A stretch of 27,814 nucleotides of DNA, taken from Bacteroidales bacterium (lineage in GTDB: Bacteria; Bacteroidota; Bacteroidia; Bacteroidales; F082). Below, piece by piece: positions 7,442 to 15,576 of the stretch (its first letter is position 1; each line of letters starts with the position of its first letter). The translations under genes and the position numbers were made by a program. The DNA lies in assembly GCA_017508895.1 (NCBI GenBank), contig JAFWRA010000092.1:1-27814 (forward strand), written 5' to 3'. A model generated the notes under the pieces. The model ran no database searches, had not been told where the DNA came from, and saw only the letters and a list, made by a program, of their open reading frames with translations.

Positions 7442-8575
7442 ATGCAATTCAAAGACGTCATAGGCCAATCAGCAATCAAGCAAAAGCTCATCGCCAGCGT
7501 AAGGGACAACCATGTCTCTCATGCCCAACTCTTTTTGGGACCTGCCGGAAGCGGTAAGTTACCCTTGGCTTTAGCCTACGCACAATATATCCTCTGCCCC
7601 AACCGCACCGAGACCGACAGCTGCGGCGTATGTCCCACCTGCCAAAAGATGCAGAAACTGGTGCATCCCGACCTGCATTTCGTGGTGCCGACTGCGGCCA
7701 CAAAAAAGATAAAGAGCAATCCTGAGTCCGACTTGTTTATGGAAGAGTGGCGCGAGTATGTGATCCAGAATCAAGGTTACGTCGACACTTCAAGTTGGTA
7801 CACCTTCCTTGATGTGGAGAACAAACAGGGCTACATGTCGGTGCGCGATGCGGCTTCGCTGTTGCGCAAACTGAGCATGAAGTCATACGAGGGCGAATAC
7901 AAAATCGCCATCATCTGGATGGCAGAGAAGATGCGTACCGACACGGCCAATAAACTTCTGAAACTCCTTGAAGAACCGCCTGAGAAGACCGTTTTCATGC
8001 TTATTGCCGAAGACCAAGAAGAGCTACTGGCCACCATCAAATCGCGCACGGCTTTGGTGAAAATACCTGCCATCGAAACCAAAGCGGTGGAAAAAGCCCT
8101 CATTGAGCGCCTAAATGCACAACCCAACCAAGCTCACGATGCCGCCATGATTTCGGAAGGTAACTGGATTACAGCCTGCCATTCGGTTCAGGATTCGGAA
8201 GAACACAAATATTTCTTCACTACCTTCCAGCAGTGGATGCGGCTTTGCTTCCGTGCCGCTTATTCTGAGCTGATTGACTTCTCGAACAACATCAAAACAA
8301 TAGGCCGTGAAAAGCAAAAGGAACTGCTGGAATACGGCTTGCGCATTATCCGCAATTCGCTGTTGTTCAACAACAACCTTGCGCAAATCGTCATGTTGCC
8401 TGAAGATGAGAAGTTGTTCAACTCGAAGTTTGCACCTTTTGTCAACCCAGCCAATCTGGCTCACATTGCCGAGCTCTTCGAGGAGGCCATGCGCCAAATC
8501 GAACGCAACGGCTATGCCCCGCTCATCTTTACAGATGTGAGTTTCAAGATGGTGGGATTGCTTAAAAAGAAATAG
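7442..8575 (+). CDS. holB: DNA polymerase III subunit delta prime
   Basis: Clamp-loader component of the replicative polymerase, related to DnaX. From the ATG at 7442 it is 377 aa. Residues 33-40 are GPAGSGKL, a P-loop in which the usual Ser/Thr after Lys is Leu, so ATP binding is probably lost, as is expected of delta prime. Four cysteines at 52, 61, 64 and 67 (C-x8-C-x2-C-x2-C) form the zinc-binding module. The stretch KLLKLLEEPPEKTVFMLIAE is the conserved sensor region, followed by TIKSRTALVKIP, matching the SRC-type motif of the family although the Cys is replaced. The later part is the helical collar domain. It is too short for DnaX and lacks a canonical P-loop. It converges with the DUF4340 gene, two nt between stops. 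Confidence 0.9.
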   Translation: MQFKDVIGQSAIKQKLIASVRDNHVSHAQLFLGPAGSGKLPLALAYAQYILCPNRTETDSCGVCPTCQKMQKLVHPDLHFVVPTAATKKIKSNPESDLFMEEWREYVIQNQGYVDTSSWYTFLDVENKQGYMSVRDAASLLRKLSMKSYEGEYKIAIIWMAEKMRTDTANKLLKLLEEPPEKTVFMLIAEDQEELLATIKSRTALVKIPAIETKAVEKALIERLNAQPNQAHDAAMISEGNWITACHSVQDSEEHKYFFTTFQQWMRLCFRAAYSELIDFSNNIKTIGREKQKELLEYGLRIIRNSLLFNNNLAQIVMLPEDEKLFNSKFAPFVNPANLAHIAELFEEAMRQIERNGYAPLIFTDVSFKMVGLLKKK

Positions 8576-8577
8576 AG

Positions 8578-9675
8578 TTACTCAAAAACCTCTATTGTTC
8601 CCATTTCAAAGCGTATGGGATTACCTGCCTCAAAGTAGCGCACATCGTGCAACACCTTGTCAAAGACATAGTTTTGAATCAAAACGAAATCCTTACCGCC
8701 TTCGATGAGGGCGTACATACGGTCGTGGTCCACATCACCATATTCGCCGCCCATATCTGTCACACCGTTCAACACCAGTTTCTTGAAGGTCTTCATATCC
8801 TGTTTATTGCCATCCTTATCGGTCACGACGAGATAATGTACATAAGGAGAGCTTGTAATGGAATCGATACGTTCCTGCTCCATTGTATTGGTAAACAGCG
8901 CCTCAAAACGAAGATCACTAAATGAGGACATTAAATTAATAACCTTGAGTGTATCATAAGGCAAGTCTTTGTTATCACATAAACGAGTCAGTTTGTACTG
9001 ATGTTTTCCCATATTGTCGATGCGGAAACTGCCCTCAGGGTCTTCATTAAATTCGATTTCGACCGACTGGATATCAGCCATGTTCTCGTGGAAAACGGTA
9101 TGGTCGCGCCAATCGTCTGGGTTAGCAGTGAAACGAGTGGAAATGAAGCCACGGAAACTGGGGATGTAAACAATATAAGCCTTGTCGGCGCCTTCTTTCA
9201 ACATAAAAGTGCCGCTGCTATCCATGGTGGCATCCCCCACATAAAACACTTTCGTGCGCTTCTCGTGATAGAACAGTTTGATTTTATCGAACAAATTGAT
9301 ACGAGGCATCCTCTGGTAGACCTCCACCTTGGTGCTTTGGGAAGCCAACTGTTTCACGATGTTGTCGTGACTGGCCACCGAAACGGGCATCTTGACGCGA
9401 ATCTTATATAAAGTGGTCAGAAGATTTTGCACCTGCTTGGAATGGGCCTTATAAGCGCCGTTGAGAGTCCAACCCTGCTCTTGACGCTCCAACAGCGACT
9501 CCTGATCCCTGCGGTCAGCCAAATAAATCTTTGTCACTGAGGCCGTGTCCCACACCTGGAAGTCGGACGACTCTCCTTGAATGGTGGAAAGGTAACGGTT
9601 GTTCCATATCAGAATGCCTGCAACAACGACTAACAATGCAGCAATAATGATTGTAATTCTATTATTTTTCTTCAT
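8578..9675 (-). CDS. DUF4340 membrane-anchored protein, third gene of gldFG operon
   Basis: A 365-aa protein with an N-terminal membrane segment (residues 7-25, ITIIIAALLVVVAGILIW) and a large domain predicted to be outside the cytoplasm. The repeating beta pattern (VTKIYLADRRDQESLLERQE, WTLNGAYKAHSKQVQNLL) is what I know as DUF4340, a family regularly encoded next to GldG-like auxiliary ABC transporter proteins. The gene starts 6 nt after the gldG stop, so the two are almost certainly co-transcribed. Role unknown; it probably works with the GldF/GldG complex in the inner membrane. Confidence 0.8.
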   Translation of the reverse strand: MKKNNRITIIIAALLVVVAGILIWNNRYLSTIQGESSDFQVWDTASVTKIYLADRRDQESLLERQEQGWTLNGAYKAHSKQVQNLLTTLYKIRVKMPVSVASHDNIVKQLASQSTKVEVYQRMPRINLFDKIKLFYHEKRTKVFYVGDATMDSSGTFMLKEGADKAYIVYIPSFRGFISTRFTANPDDWRDHTVFHENMADIQSVEIEFNEDPEGSFRIDNMGKHQYKLTRLCDNKDLPYDTLKVINLMSSFSDLRFEALFTNTMEQERIDSITSSPYVHYLVVTDKDGNKQDMKTFKKLVLNGVTDMGGEYGDVDHDRMYALIEGGKDFVLIQNYVFDKVLHDVRYFEAGNPIRFEMGTIEVFE

Positions 9676-9681
9676 GATGGA

Positions 9682-11430
9682 TTACTTTTTACTGTATTTT
9701 TTCTTTCTGATAAAAGCCATGACAAAACCCAAAGCGATAATCACTGCAATAGGCAACAAAGTATTGACAACCTGCCATTTGGTTCTTTCACGATTAATCT
9801 TTGTGTCATCCAAAAGGCGCACCTTCAACTCGCGTGAGCGGATGTCAATCATGCCTTCGCCTTCAACGAGATAACCGATGGCATTTTCGATGAATTCCTT
9901 GTTGGCATAAGTGTTTTGCGTATATTGGTCGAAGCCCAAAGGCAAAGGCTTGCGGGTTTTGATGTCGATTTGGTTGCGGATGATGTCTCCGTCGGCCACC
10001 ACAATCATGGCTGTGGGAACACTCTCTTCCATGAAGTTGGTTCCATTGTCCTCAGCGATTTCCTGAGGGATGCGGTTGGCATAGAGTGAAGGAAAACTAC
10101 CCTTCAACAGATAGGCCACATTCTTGCCTTTTGAGGAAAACATACGCTTGTCGGGAGCCTGACGCAACATGGCTAGGGTGATGAAAACTGGCGTACCCGA
10201 CACCTTTGTGTAGTCAGAGGTCTTCAACAACGGGACTTGTTCGATATCGTTAGCTGAGGTGGTAGCAACCATCGAGCTAACAAAGTCCGCCTTGATGGCA
10301 TTCATATTACGCACCATTGGATGCTCCGAGGCGGCTTGCAGCAAGGGGAAGTAATACCAACGGAAGAACTCCAGTTGAGCCTGACCGGCCACCTGACCCG
10401 TGCGAATAGGCAATGAGGCGCAAGTCAAATCCAAAAGCAGATCACGATTAAGGCGCACGCCATATTTGAACAGCATGTCGTCAAGGTTGAGGTCTTGCTC
10501 AAGGCCGATGGTCGACTCCTGACTTTGCAGGCTGTCCATAGTGGCATAAACAGGCTCAACCATCCACAACACTTTGCCTCCGTGCATGATATACTGGTCG
10601 ATGAGGAACTTATCGCGCTCGTCGAAAGGCTGTGTGGGTTTGGCAATGATGATGGCATCATACGACGGAAAAGCCTTCACTTCGCTCTCCTCATCTTGAG
10701 TGCGGTGCATCAAGGCATCAATCTTGCCGTCAATTTCCAGACGAACCACATTATAGTTTTGGGCCAAGGTTTGGGCTATGTCATAAACTTCCTGCTCACT
10801 CAACTCCCCATGGCCTTCGATGAAGGCGATGTTGGGCTTTTGCAGGCGGATTACCTTTTTCACTGCATCGATAAGGCGAAACTCAAGATTTTGCATGGAG
10901 GCATTCAAGGCCTGCTCCGATGACTGGCCGATTTGGTTTTCAAGCAAGTCGATGGCTATCTCGGTATTGTTTCGGTAACTCACCAATGCCCCTGGCCAAA
11001 TCACCATCTGCTTGGAGGAACCATCGCGGTTTTTCACCACCACGTCTGTAGGATTCAATCCCGCCTGATAGAGCTGTTTATAAGTCTCGTTACGCTCGGC
11101 AGCATCTGCGCTCTCCGAAGGATTAATAAACTCGTAATCAATGAATTTTGAATATGCTCGAAACTCATCTAACATCTCCTTGGTCTCACGACGCAGTTTC
11201 TTGAAACCAGCGGGGAAGTCGCCTTCAAGATACACCTTGAAATAGACATAGTCATTGAGGTCGTTGAGGATTTCTTTAGTTGTAGGCGACAAAGTATAGC
11301 GTTTTTCACTCGTCAAGTCGAAACGGGTGAACACATATGAGCCAATAACATTGACCAGCACCACAATCACCACCGTCACCAAAAAAGCGACAATTTGATT
11401 CTTTTTTAGACTTTTACGCTTGTTTTCCAT
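9682..11430 (-). CDS. gldG: Gliding-motility ABC transporter auxiliary protein GldG
   Basis: A protein of about 582 aa with one membrane segment near the N terminus (about 14-34), a large extracytoplasmic region, and a second membrane segment at the C terminus (LLPIAVIIALGFVMAFI) followed by a basic tail. The segment RYTLSPTTKEILNDLNDYV and IAFIEGHGELSEQEVYD are typical of the GldG/ABC-type auxiliary family. With GldF and the ATPase GldA it forms an ABC transporter tied to gliding in Flavobacterium; GldA is not in this window. Upstream ATGs at 11448 and 11436 are also in frame. I prefer 11430 because GGAGG lies 6 nt before it; the one at 11448 would overlap the gldF end by 7 nt. Confidence 0.88.
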   Translation of the reverse strand: MENKRKSLKKNQIVAFLVTVVIVVLVNVIGSYVFTRFDLTSEKRYTLSPTTKEILNDLNDYVYFKVYLEGDFPAGFKKLRRETKEMLDEFRAYSKFIDYEFINPSESADAAERNETYKQLYQAGLNPTDVVVKNRDGSSKQMVIWPGALVSYRNNTEIAIDLLENQIGQSSEQALNASMQNLEFRLIDAVKKVIRLQKPNIAFIEGHGELSEQEVYDIAQTLAQNYNVVRLEIDGKIDALMHRTQDEESEVKAFPSYDAIIIAKPTQPFDERDKFLIDQYIMHGGKVLWMVEPVYATMDSLQSQESTIGLEQDLNLDDMLFKYGVRLNRDLLLDLTCASLPIRTGQVAGQAQLEFFRWYYFPLLQAASEHPMVRNMNAIKADFVSSMVATTSANDIEQVPLLKTSDYTKVSGTPVFITLAMLRQAPDKRMFSSKGKNVAYLLKGSFPSLYANRIPQEIAEDNGTNFMEESVPTAMIVVADGDIIRNQIDIKTRKPLPLGFDQYTQNTYANKEFIENAIGYLVEGEGMIDIRSRELKVRLLDDTKINRERTKWQVVNTLLPIAVIIALGFVMAFIRKKKYSKK

Positions 11431-11441
11431 CTCCATCCTCC

Positions 11442-12173
11442 TTACCATTTGCGGCTTGCCAAAACCAATTTCGTTGCACTGAGAAACAGCGCAATTACAC
11501 TCAGAAAATACAACACATCACGCGTGTCGATGACACCACGACTCAAAGAGCTATAATGCGCATTCATGCCCAACTGTTGGATGAACAAATCGACCCGACC
11601 AAACAACGAAAGCGAGTAAATAAACTCAAAGCCTATCAAAAGGAATCCGCAAAGGAAGACCGAAATGATAAAGGCCAAGATTTGGTTGTTGGTCAGCGAG
11701 CTACAAAACACGCCGATGCTCACGAAACTCGCACTAAGCAGGAAGAGGCCAATATAAGAGCCCCAGATACCTCCACTATCAAGGTTACCTTTCGGTAGAC
11801 CAAGTTGAAAAACAGAGTAATAATAAATAAATGTCGGTATCAAGGCTAACAACACCAAGGCCACACCCGCCAAAAACTTTGCCCAAATGATCTGCCAATC
11901 CGACAAGGGCTTAGTGACCAGCATCTCAATGGTTCCTGTACGGTTCTCTTCCGCGAAACTGCGCATAGTGACGGCAGGTACCAAAAAGAGGAACACCCAT
12001 GGGGCAAGGATGAAAAGGCTGTCTAAACTGGCATAGACAGAATTCAACACATTGAAATCGCTTTGGAACACCCATAGGAACAAGCCCGTGATGAGGAGAA
12101 ACACCACAATCACCATGATGCCTATAAGTGAGCTGAGAAAATTGCTTATTTCTTTCTTAAACAGAGCATACAT
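11442..12173 (-). CDS. gldF: Gliding-motility ABC transporter permease GldF
   Basis: An integral membrane permease of about 243 aa with some six hydrophobic segments. The motif pattern FAEENRTGTIEMLVTKPLSD is the hallmark of ABC-2 type permeases of the GldF/NosY group. It is the first gene of the gldF-gldG-DUF4340 operon. The frame extends to an ATG at 12230, but the -7 box at 12195-12202 lies inside that extension, so the Met at 12173 (MYALFKKEISNF) is the better start and gives the usual GldF N terminus. In Flavobacterium GldF is needed for gliding. Many non-gliding Bacteroidales keep it, so its role here may be general envelope transport. Confidence 0.88.
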   Translation of the reverse strand: MYALFKKEISNFLSSLIGIMVIVVFLLITGLFLWVFQSDFNVLNSVYASLDSLFILAPWVFLFLVPAVTMRSFAEENRTGTIEMLVTKPLSDWQIIWAKFLAGVALVLLALIPTFIYYYSVFQLGLPKGNLDSGGIWGSYIGLFLLSASFVSIGVFCSSLTNNQILAFIISVFLCGFLLIGFEFIYSLSLFGRVDLFIQQLGMNAHYSSLSRGVIDTRDVLYFLSVIALFLSATKLVLASRKW

Positions 12174-12194
12174 GCACAAATAGATTTTGGGTTG

Positions 12195-12202
12195 CAAAAA
12201 TA
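12195..12202 (-). promoter_or_regulatory. -7 promoter box for gldF operon
   Basis: The minus strand reads TATTTTTG (TAnnTTTG), about 22 nt before the ATG at 12173. It rules out the longer gldF reading that starts at 12230. Confidence 0.55.
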
Positions 12203-12430
12203 CGAGTTTTTTCCTTAATAACCGACACAAATGTCACTTTAGTATGGCCTGTTCCAAAATGCAAAAACCAAACCTGATCCACATCTATACAAAGAAAACA
12301 AAAGACGTAATGCCTCATCACCCGATTCAAAAAAATAATAATAATCGGCAAATTCCTTTGAAAATCAGTGGATTAAAAATGTAATAATCTTATTTTCAAC
12401 TATTTATGAATAACTATTGAAATATTTTCA

Positions 12431-12438
12431 TATCTTTG
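12431..12438 (+). promoter_or_regulatory. -7 promoter box for small coiled-coil gene
   Basis: TATCTTTG matches TAnnTTTG and lies 52 nt before the ATG at 12490, leaving a leader of about 45 nt. Confidence 0.55.
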
Positions 12439-12489
12439 CGTTCGATTTTGAAAACGAACAACCAACATTAGCATAAATTACAACAGATT

Positions 12490-12801
12490 ATGTACCAAAT
12501 TTTTAAAGACCAACTTGAAAAGTCAAAGCTCATCATTTCTGGAGTAAAACGTAACCAACGTCTCGGACGCGACGCTGGTGTAGAAGAAAGCGTGATGCAG
12601 AAGATGGAGGAAGACTGCAAACGTCTGGAATCCATTTCTGCTGAAATCGACAAGCTTAACGAAGAACTCCGCAAAAAGAGCGATGAAGCCCACAACGCAT
12701 TGGACATCCTGAAAAAGAGGACGCAAACCGTAAAAAAAGCCATCAAATCAAAGTATGACCAAACTTGGTGGAACAAGTTTGGCATCCCCGACAGGAGATA
12801 A
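12490..12801 (+). CDS. Small basic coiled-coil protein, unknown function
   Basis: A 103-aa protein that I do not recognise by name. It is rich in Lys, Glu and Asp with heptad-like spacing over residues about 38-85 (MQKMEEDCKRLESISAEIDK, then LNEELRKKSDEA), so an alpha-helical coiled coil is likely. The ends are basic (KAIKSKYDQTWWNKFGIPDR). There is no signal peptide or membrane segment, so it is probably cytoplasmic and may bind nucleic acid or another protein. It stands alone, with its own -7 box and an intrinsic terminator, and converges on the methyltransferase gene. Such small orphan genes with strong promoters are often well expressed. Confidence 0.75.
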   Translation: MYQIFKDQLEKSKLIISGVKRNQRLGRDAGVEESVMQKMEEDCKRLESISAEIDKLNEELRKKSDEAHNALDILKKRTQTVKKAIKSKYDQTWWNKFGIPDRR

Positions 12802-12826
12802 TTAATCGAATTTTTTAATCCAAAAG

Positions 12827-12857
12827 AAACCGCTTCTCAAAAGGCGGTTTTTTTTGT
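12827..12857 (+). terminator. Intrinsic terminator of coiled-coil gene
   Basis: AAACCGC (12827-12833) pairs with GCGGTTT (12844-12850) around a 10-nt loop, followed by a run of T. The stop codon of the convergent methyltransferase gene (12837-12839) lies in the loop, so the two genes share this stretch. Confidence 0.8.
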
Positions 12858-14012
12858 GCGAATGATGACCTTCTCTTCCCCTTTCAAAGTAGTGGCGAAA
12901 AGGAATATTGCATCACCATCGCTGATTTTCAAGGCCTTTCTCAACTCGGCAACAGTAATGGGAAAATTGCGTACTGCAATACTAGCCTTTTTCACATCGT
13001 GCAACAATGTTTGTTTTACCTTTTTATTATAGCTAGCCCAATCTTCTACCTCGAAAATACGTCCAGGAAAATCCGAAAGCAATTGCTCAGATGTGTATAA
13101 ATTGCTGTTTTTATGCAATTTAAATACATTGTATCTTTTGGTCAACAACTTGAAACAACCTGCTTTCATGAGGGCGGGATTAGGCTCATAGAGGTATTTT
13201 GAGACACCACTGGCAATCTGGCACTGACAGTTTCTTTCTTCATCAAGTGTAAAACGCACTTCGGGTTGAGGAGTCAACAGATTGACACAAGTGAAATGTA
13301 CCTCGCCATGATAATCGCGTTCCAAAACGAAATCCAGCTCCTTGCATTCATTGGCGACAGCCACCACATGCACCTCTTTCACATGATTCAACTCCTCCAA
13401 GGCCATGCTGATGTCAAGCATAGGCGATAGTTTAACCATCACATGCTCTGCTTTTTCCAAAAGCAAACCCTGCAATGCAACCACATTGGGCGTGCAATCG
13501 GCGATGGAGACAGTCTTTCGTCCATGTTCGTCTCTTCGCGCTGGGTCGATGAAAATGCAGTCTTTGGGTTCACAATGCTTCAGATACTCCTCAGCGGTTT
13601 CATTAAACACCTTAATGTTAGTGTTTAGGACAGAAAAATTATGCTTTGCCAAATTGCAAAGCTCATCCTGTCTTTCCACATAGTCGGTTTGAAGGAAGTG
13701 TTGAGACAGATAATAGGTGTCGATGCCCAAGCCGCCTGTCAAGTCTACAAAAGATTGCCCTTGCAACAAGCTTGCTTTATATGTTGCACTAGGCTCCGAC
13801 GAGCATTGTTCGATGGAAAGGTGTGCAGGAAAAAGCAAATCTTCGTTTTCAGCCCATTCTGGAACTTTTTTTTGCAACAATTGTCGGGCGGCTATCTGCC
13901 TCAGAGCCAATGAAACGTCAATGCCGACGGGCGCCTTTTTCAAGGCGAGCGTCGGCACATCGGCATTCAGGTTTTCTCTGATGAATTGTCGTGTTATTTC
14001 GTTCAAATTCAA
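12837..14012 (-). CDS. Class I SAM-dependent methyltransferase, THUMP-like C-terminal domain
   Basis: A methyltransferase of about 391 aa. Motif I is SFVDLTGGLGIDTYY (from about residue 87), and CIFIDPARRDEHGRKT corresponds to the acceptor-side motif. The C-terminal half (about 290-391) fits the THUMP-like domain seen in RNA methyltransferases of Bacteroidetes. The target, probably rRNA or tRNA, is not known. The frame extends to 14057, but that would overlap rluB by 49 nt. A TTG at 14012-14010 overlaps the rluB TGA stop (TTGA) and yields LNLNEITRQFI, which looks like a natural N terminus. Translational coupling to rluB is therefore likely. Start moderately certain, family good. Confidence 0.8.
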   Translation of the reverse strand: MNLNEITRQFIRENLNADVPTLALKKAPVGIDVSLALRQIAARQLLQKKVPEWAENEDLLFPAHLSIEQCSSEPSATYKASLLQGQSFVDLTGGLGIDTYYLSQHFLQTDYVERQDELCNLAKHNFSVLNTNIKVFNETAEEYLKHCEPKDCIFIDPARRDEHGRKTVSIADCTPNVVALQGLLLEKAEHVMVKLSPMLDISMALEELNHVKEVHVVAVANECKELDFVLERDYHGEVHFTCVNLLTPQPEVRFTLDEERNCQCQIASGVSKYLYEPNPALMKAGCFKLLTKRYNVFKLHKNSNLYTSEQLLSDFPGRIFEVEDWASYNKKVKQTLLHDVKKASIAVRNFPITVAELRKALKISDGDAIFLFATTLKGEEKVIIRTKKTAF

Positions 14013-15493
14013 ATCTTCTTCAGGTTCACAACCTCGAGGTCGGTGAGGAAACGCCACTCGCCACGGGGAAGTTTGTACTTGTCAAGACCAGCAAACATGA
14101 CACGGTCGAGCTTGGTCACTTCGTAACCAAGATGTTCGAAGATACGGCGTACAATGCGATTGCGGCCAGAATGAAGTTCGATACCGATGCTCTTCTTGCT
14201 GTCGTCATCCTGATCGTATGCGATATTGTCGGCAGCGATAGGGCCATCATCCAACTCAATGCCTTCGGAAATACGCAGCATGTCGTTCTTGGTCAAAGGT
14301 TTGTCAAGGATGACGTGATAGAGTTTCGGGACTTCACTGCTCGGATGAGTCAGTTTCTTGGCCAAATCGCCATCGTTGGTGAATAGAAGCAGGCCAGTAG
14401 TTTGCTTGTCGAGTCGACCTACAGGATAAACGCGTTCCGGACAAGCATTCTTAACAAGTTCCATCACGGTGTCACGCTCATACGGATCATCGGATGTGGT
14501 GATGTAACCTTTAGGCTTGTTCAGCAGTATATAACGAAGTTTCTCGCGGTTGAGGGTCTGTCCCCCATAAACCACCTTGTCTTCGGTTTTCACTTTATAC
14601 CCCATAGTGGTAATGACTTCACCGTTCACTTCCACGCAGCCTGCCTTGATAAGGTCGTCGGCTTCGCGGCGCGAGCAGATACCACAGTCAGCCAAGTATT
14701 TGTTCAAGCGGATTTCGCCAGTGGCTTTCGGGCGGTCATACAGCGGGTCCTTTTCGCGGACATAGCCCTTGCGACCACGACGTGGTTCTTCATCATCTTC
14801 AAAATGGCGACGTGGACGGTCGTCAAAGCGGCGATCGCCACCACGAGGGCGGTCATCATCAAATCTACGACGTGGACGGTCATCATCGTCGAAACGACGT
14901 CTTGGACGGTCATCGTCAAATCTGCGACGTGGACGGTCGTCGTCGTGGAAACGGCGTTCACGCGGCTTGTCATCATCAAAACGACGGCGTGGACGCTTGT
15001 CGTCATCAAAACGATGCGGACGGTCGTCATCATCAAAGCGGCGATGTGGACGGTCGTCGTAACGACGCTCACCACGAGGTTTGTCATCATCAAAACGGCG
15101 ACGGGGTCTTTCATCGTCATCAAATCTGCGACGCGGACGGTCGTCGTCGTGGAAACGGCGTTCACGCGGCTTGTCGTCATCAAAACGACGGCGTGGACGC
15201 TCGTCATCGTCGAATCTACGGCGCGGACGGTCATCACGACGGCCTTCACCGTGTTCGTCGTCGAAGCGGCGGCGAGGACGGTCACCAAATTTACGGTCGC
15301 CGAACCTGCGGTCGCCACGGTTGTCATCAAATCGACGCTCACCTCCCGGCTTGTCGCCAAATTCTCTTCTCTCTTCGTGTCCTTCCTCGTCACCATCGCG
15401 GTGATAAAATTTGAAGGACCTCCTCTGCTGGAATTCTTCTTCAGCTGGTTTTCTGGTGCGCGGACGCTTGCCAGATCTTTCGTTGTCAGTCAT
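14009..15493 (-). CDS. rRNA pseudouridine synthase (RluB/RsuA type) with Arg/Asp repeat N terminus
   Basis: The C-terminal part (residues about 258-494) is a complete pseudouridine synthase of the RsuA/RluB/E/F family. The S4 RNA-binding domain begins at GEIRLNKYLADCGICSRREA, and the catalytic motif VGRLDKQTTGLLLFTNDG holds Asp362. This enzyme isomerises uridine in rRNA. The first about 250 residues are low complexity, made of near-copies of RPRRRFDDD and RPRERRFHDDD interrupted by Gly/Lys. Such tails are known on some Bacteroidetes synthases; they are probably disordered and RNA-binding. A -7 box is at 15546-15553. The methyltransferase gene is coupled downstream by a TTGA overlap, which suggests an RNA-modification operon. 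Confidence 0.92.
   Translation of the reverse strand: MTDNERSGKRPRTRKPAEEEFQQRRSFKFYHRDGDEEGHEERREFGDKPGGERRFDDNRGDRRFGDRKFGDRPRRRFDDEHGEGRRDDRPRRRFDDDERPRRRFDDDKPRERRFHDDDRPRRRFDDDERPRRRFDDDKPRGERRYDDRPHRRFDDDDRPHRFDDDKRPRRRFDDDKPRERRFHDDDRPRRRFDDDRPRRRFDDDDRPRRRFDDDRPRGGDRRFDDRPRRHFEDDEEPRRGRKGYVREKDPLYDRPKATGEIRLNKYLADCGICSRREADDLIKAGCVEVNGEVITTMGYKVKTEDKVVYGGQTLNREKLRYILLNKPKGYITTSDDPYERDTVMELVKNACPERVYPVGRLDKQTTGLLLFTNDGDLAKKLTHPSSEVPKLYHVILDKPLTKNDMLRISEGIELDDGPIAADNIAYDQDDDSKKSIGIELHSGRNRIVRRIFEHLGYEVTKLDRVMFAGLDKYKLPRGEWRFLTDLEVVNLKKI
14775..15370 (-). repeat. Low-complexity repeats encoding Arg/Asp-rich tail
   Basis: Tandem near-repeats of about 24-39 bp, rich in CGACG and GGACG on the plus strand, encode the RRRFDDD units of the pseudouridine synthase. 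They are prone to slippage and copy-number change. They are coding and not CRISPR: no unique spacers lie between identical repeats. Confidence 0.75.
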
Positions 15494-15522
15494 TTATAAT
15501 TATGTATTAGTGATAAAAAAAT

Positions 15523-15541
15523 CCATTCCGTCGCGGAATGG
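15523..15541 (-). terminator. Hairpin between GSCFA gene and rluB gene
   Basis: CCATTCCG and CGGAATGG form an exact 8-bp stem around 3 nt. On the minus strand it is followed by a run of T (ATTTTTTT), and it lies 36 nt after the GSCFA stop, so it is probably the terminator of the trxB-GSCFA operon. It also overlaps the start of the leader of the downstream synthase gene. Confidence 0.65.
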
Positions 15542-15545
15542 GCGG

Positions 15546-15553
15546 CAAAAGTA
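15546..15553 (-). promoter_or_regulatory. -7 promoter box for pseudouridine synthase operon
   Basis: The minus strand reads TACTTTTG (TAnnTTTG), 52 nt before the ATG at 15493. The hairpin at 15523-15541 falls at or just after the expected transcript start. Confidence 0.5.
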
Positions 15554-15576
15554 CGAATAATTTGGGAATTAAACCC

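Noticed and set aside
7442..8575. DnaX (tau/gamma subunit) as the product
   Set aside because: It is too short, the P-loop lacks the Ser/Thr after Lys, and the C-terminal tau region is absent; delta prime fits better.
14775..15370. CRISPR-like array
   Set aside because: Repeat units are unequal in length, have no unique spacers between them and form a continuous coding frame ending in an S4 domain.
14402..15499. 365-codon plus-strand open frame with Thr/Val/Ile repeats
   Set aside because: It is the reverse reading of the Arg/Asp repeats and catalytic part of the pseudouridine synthase; its low complexity comes from the repeats.
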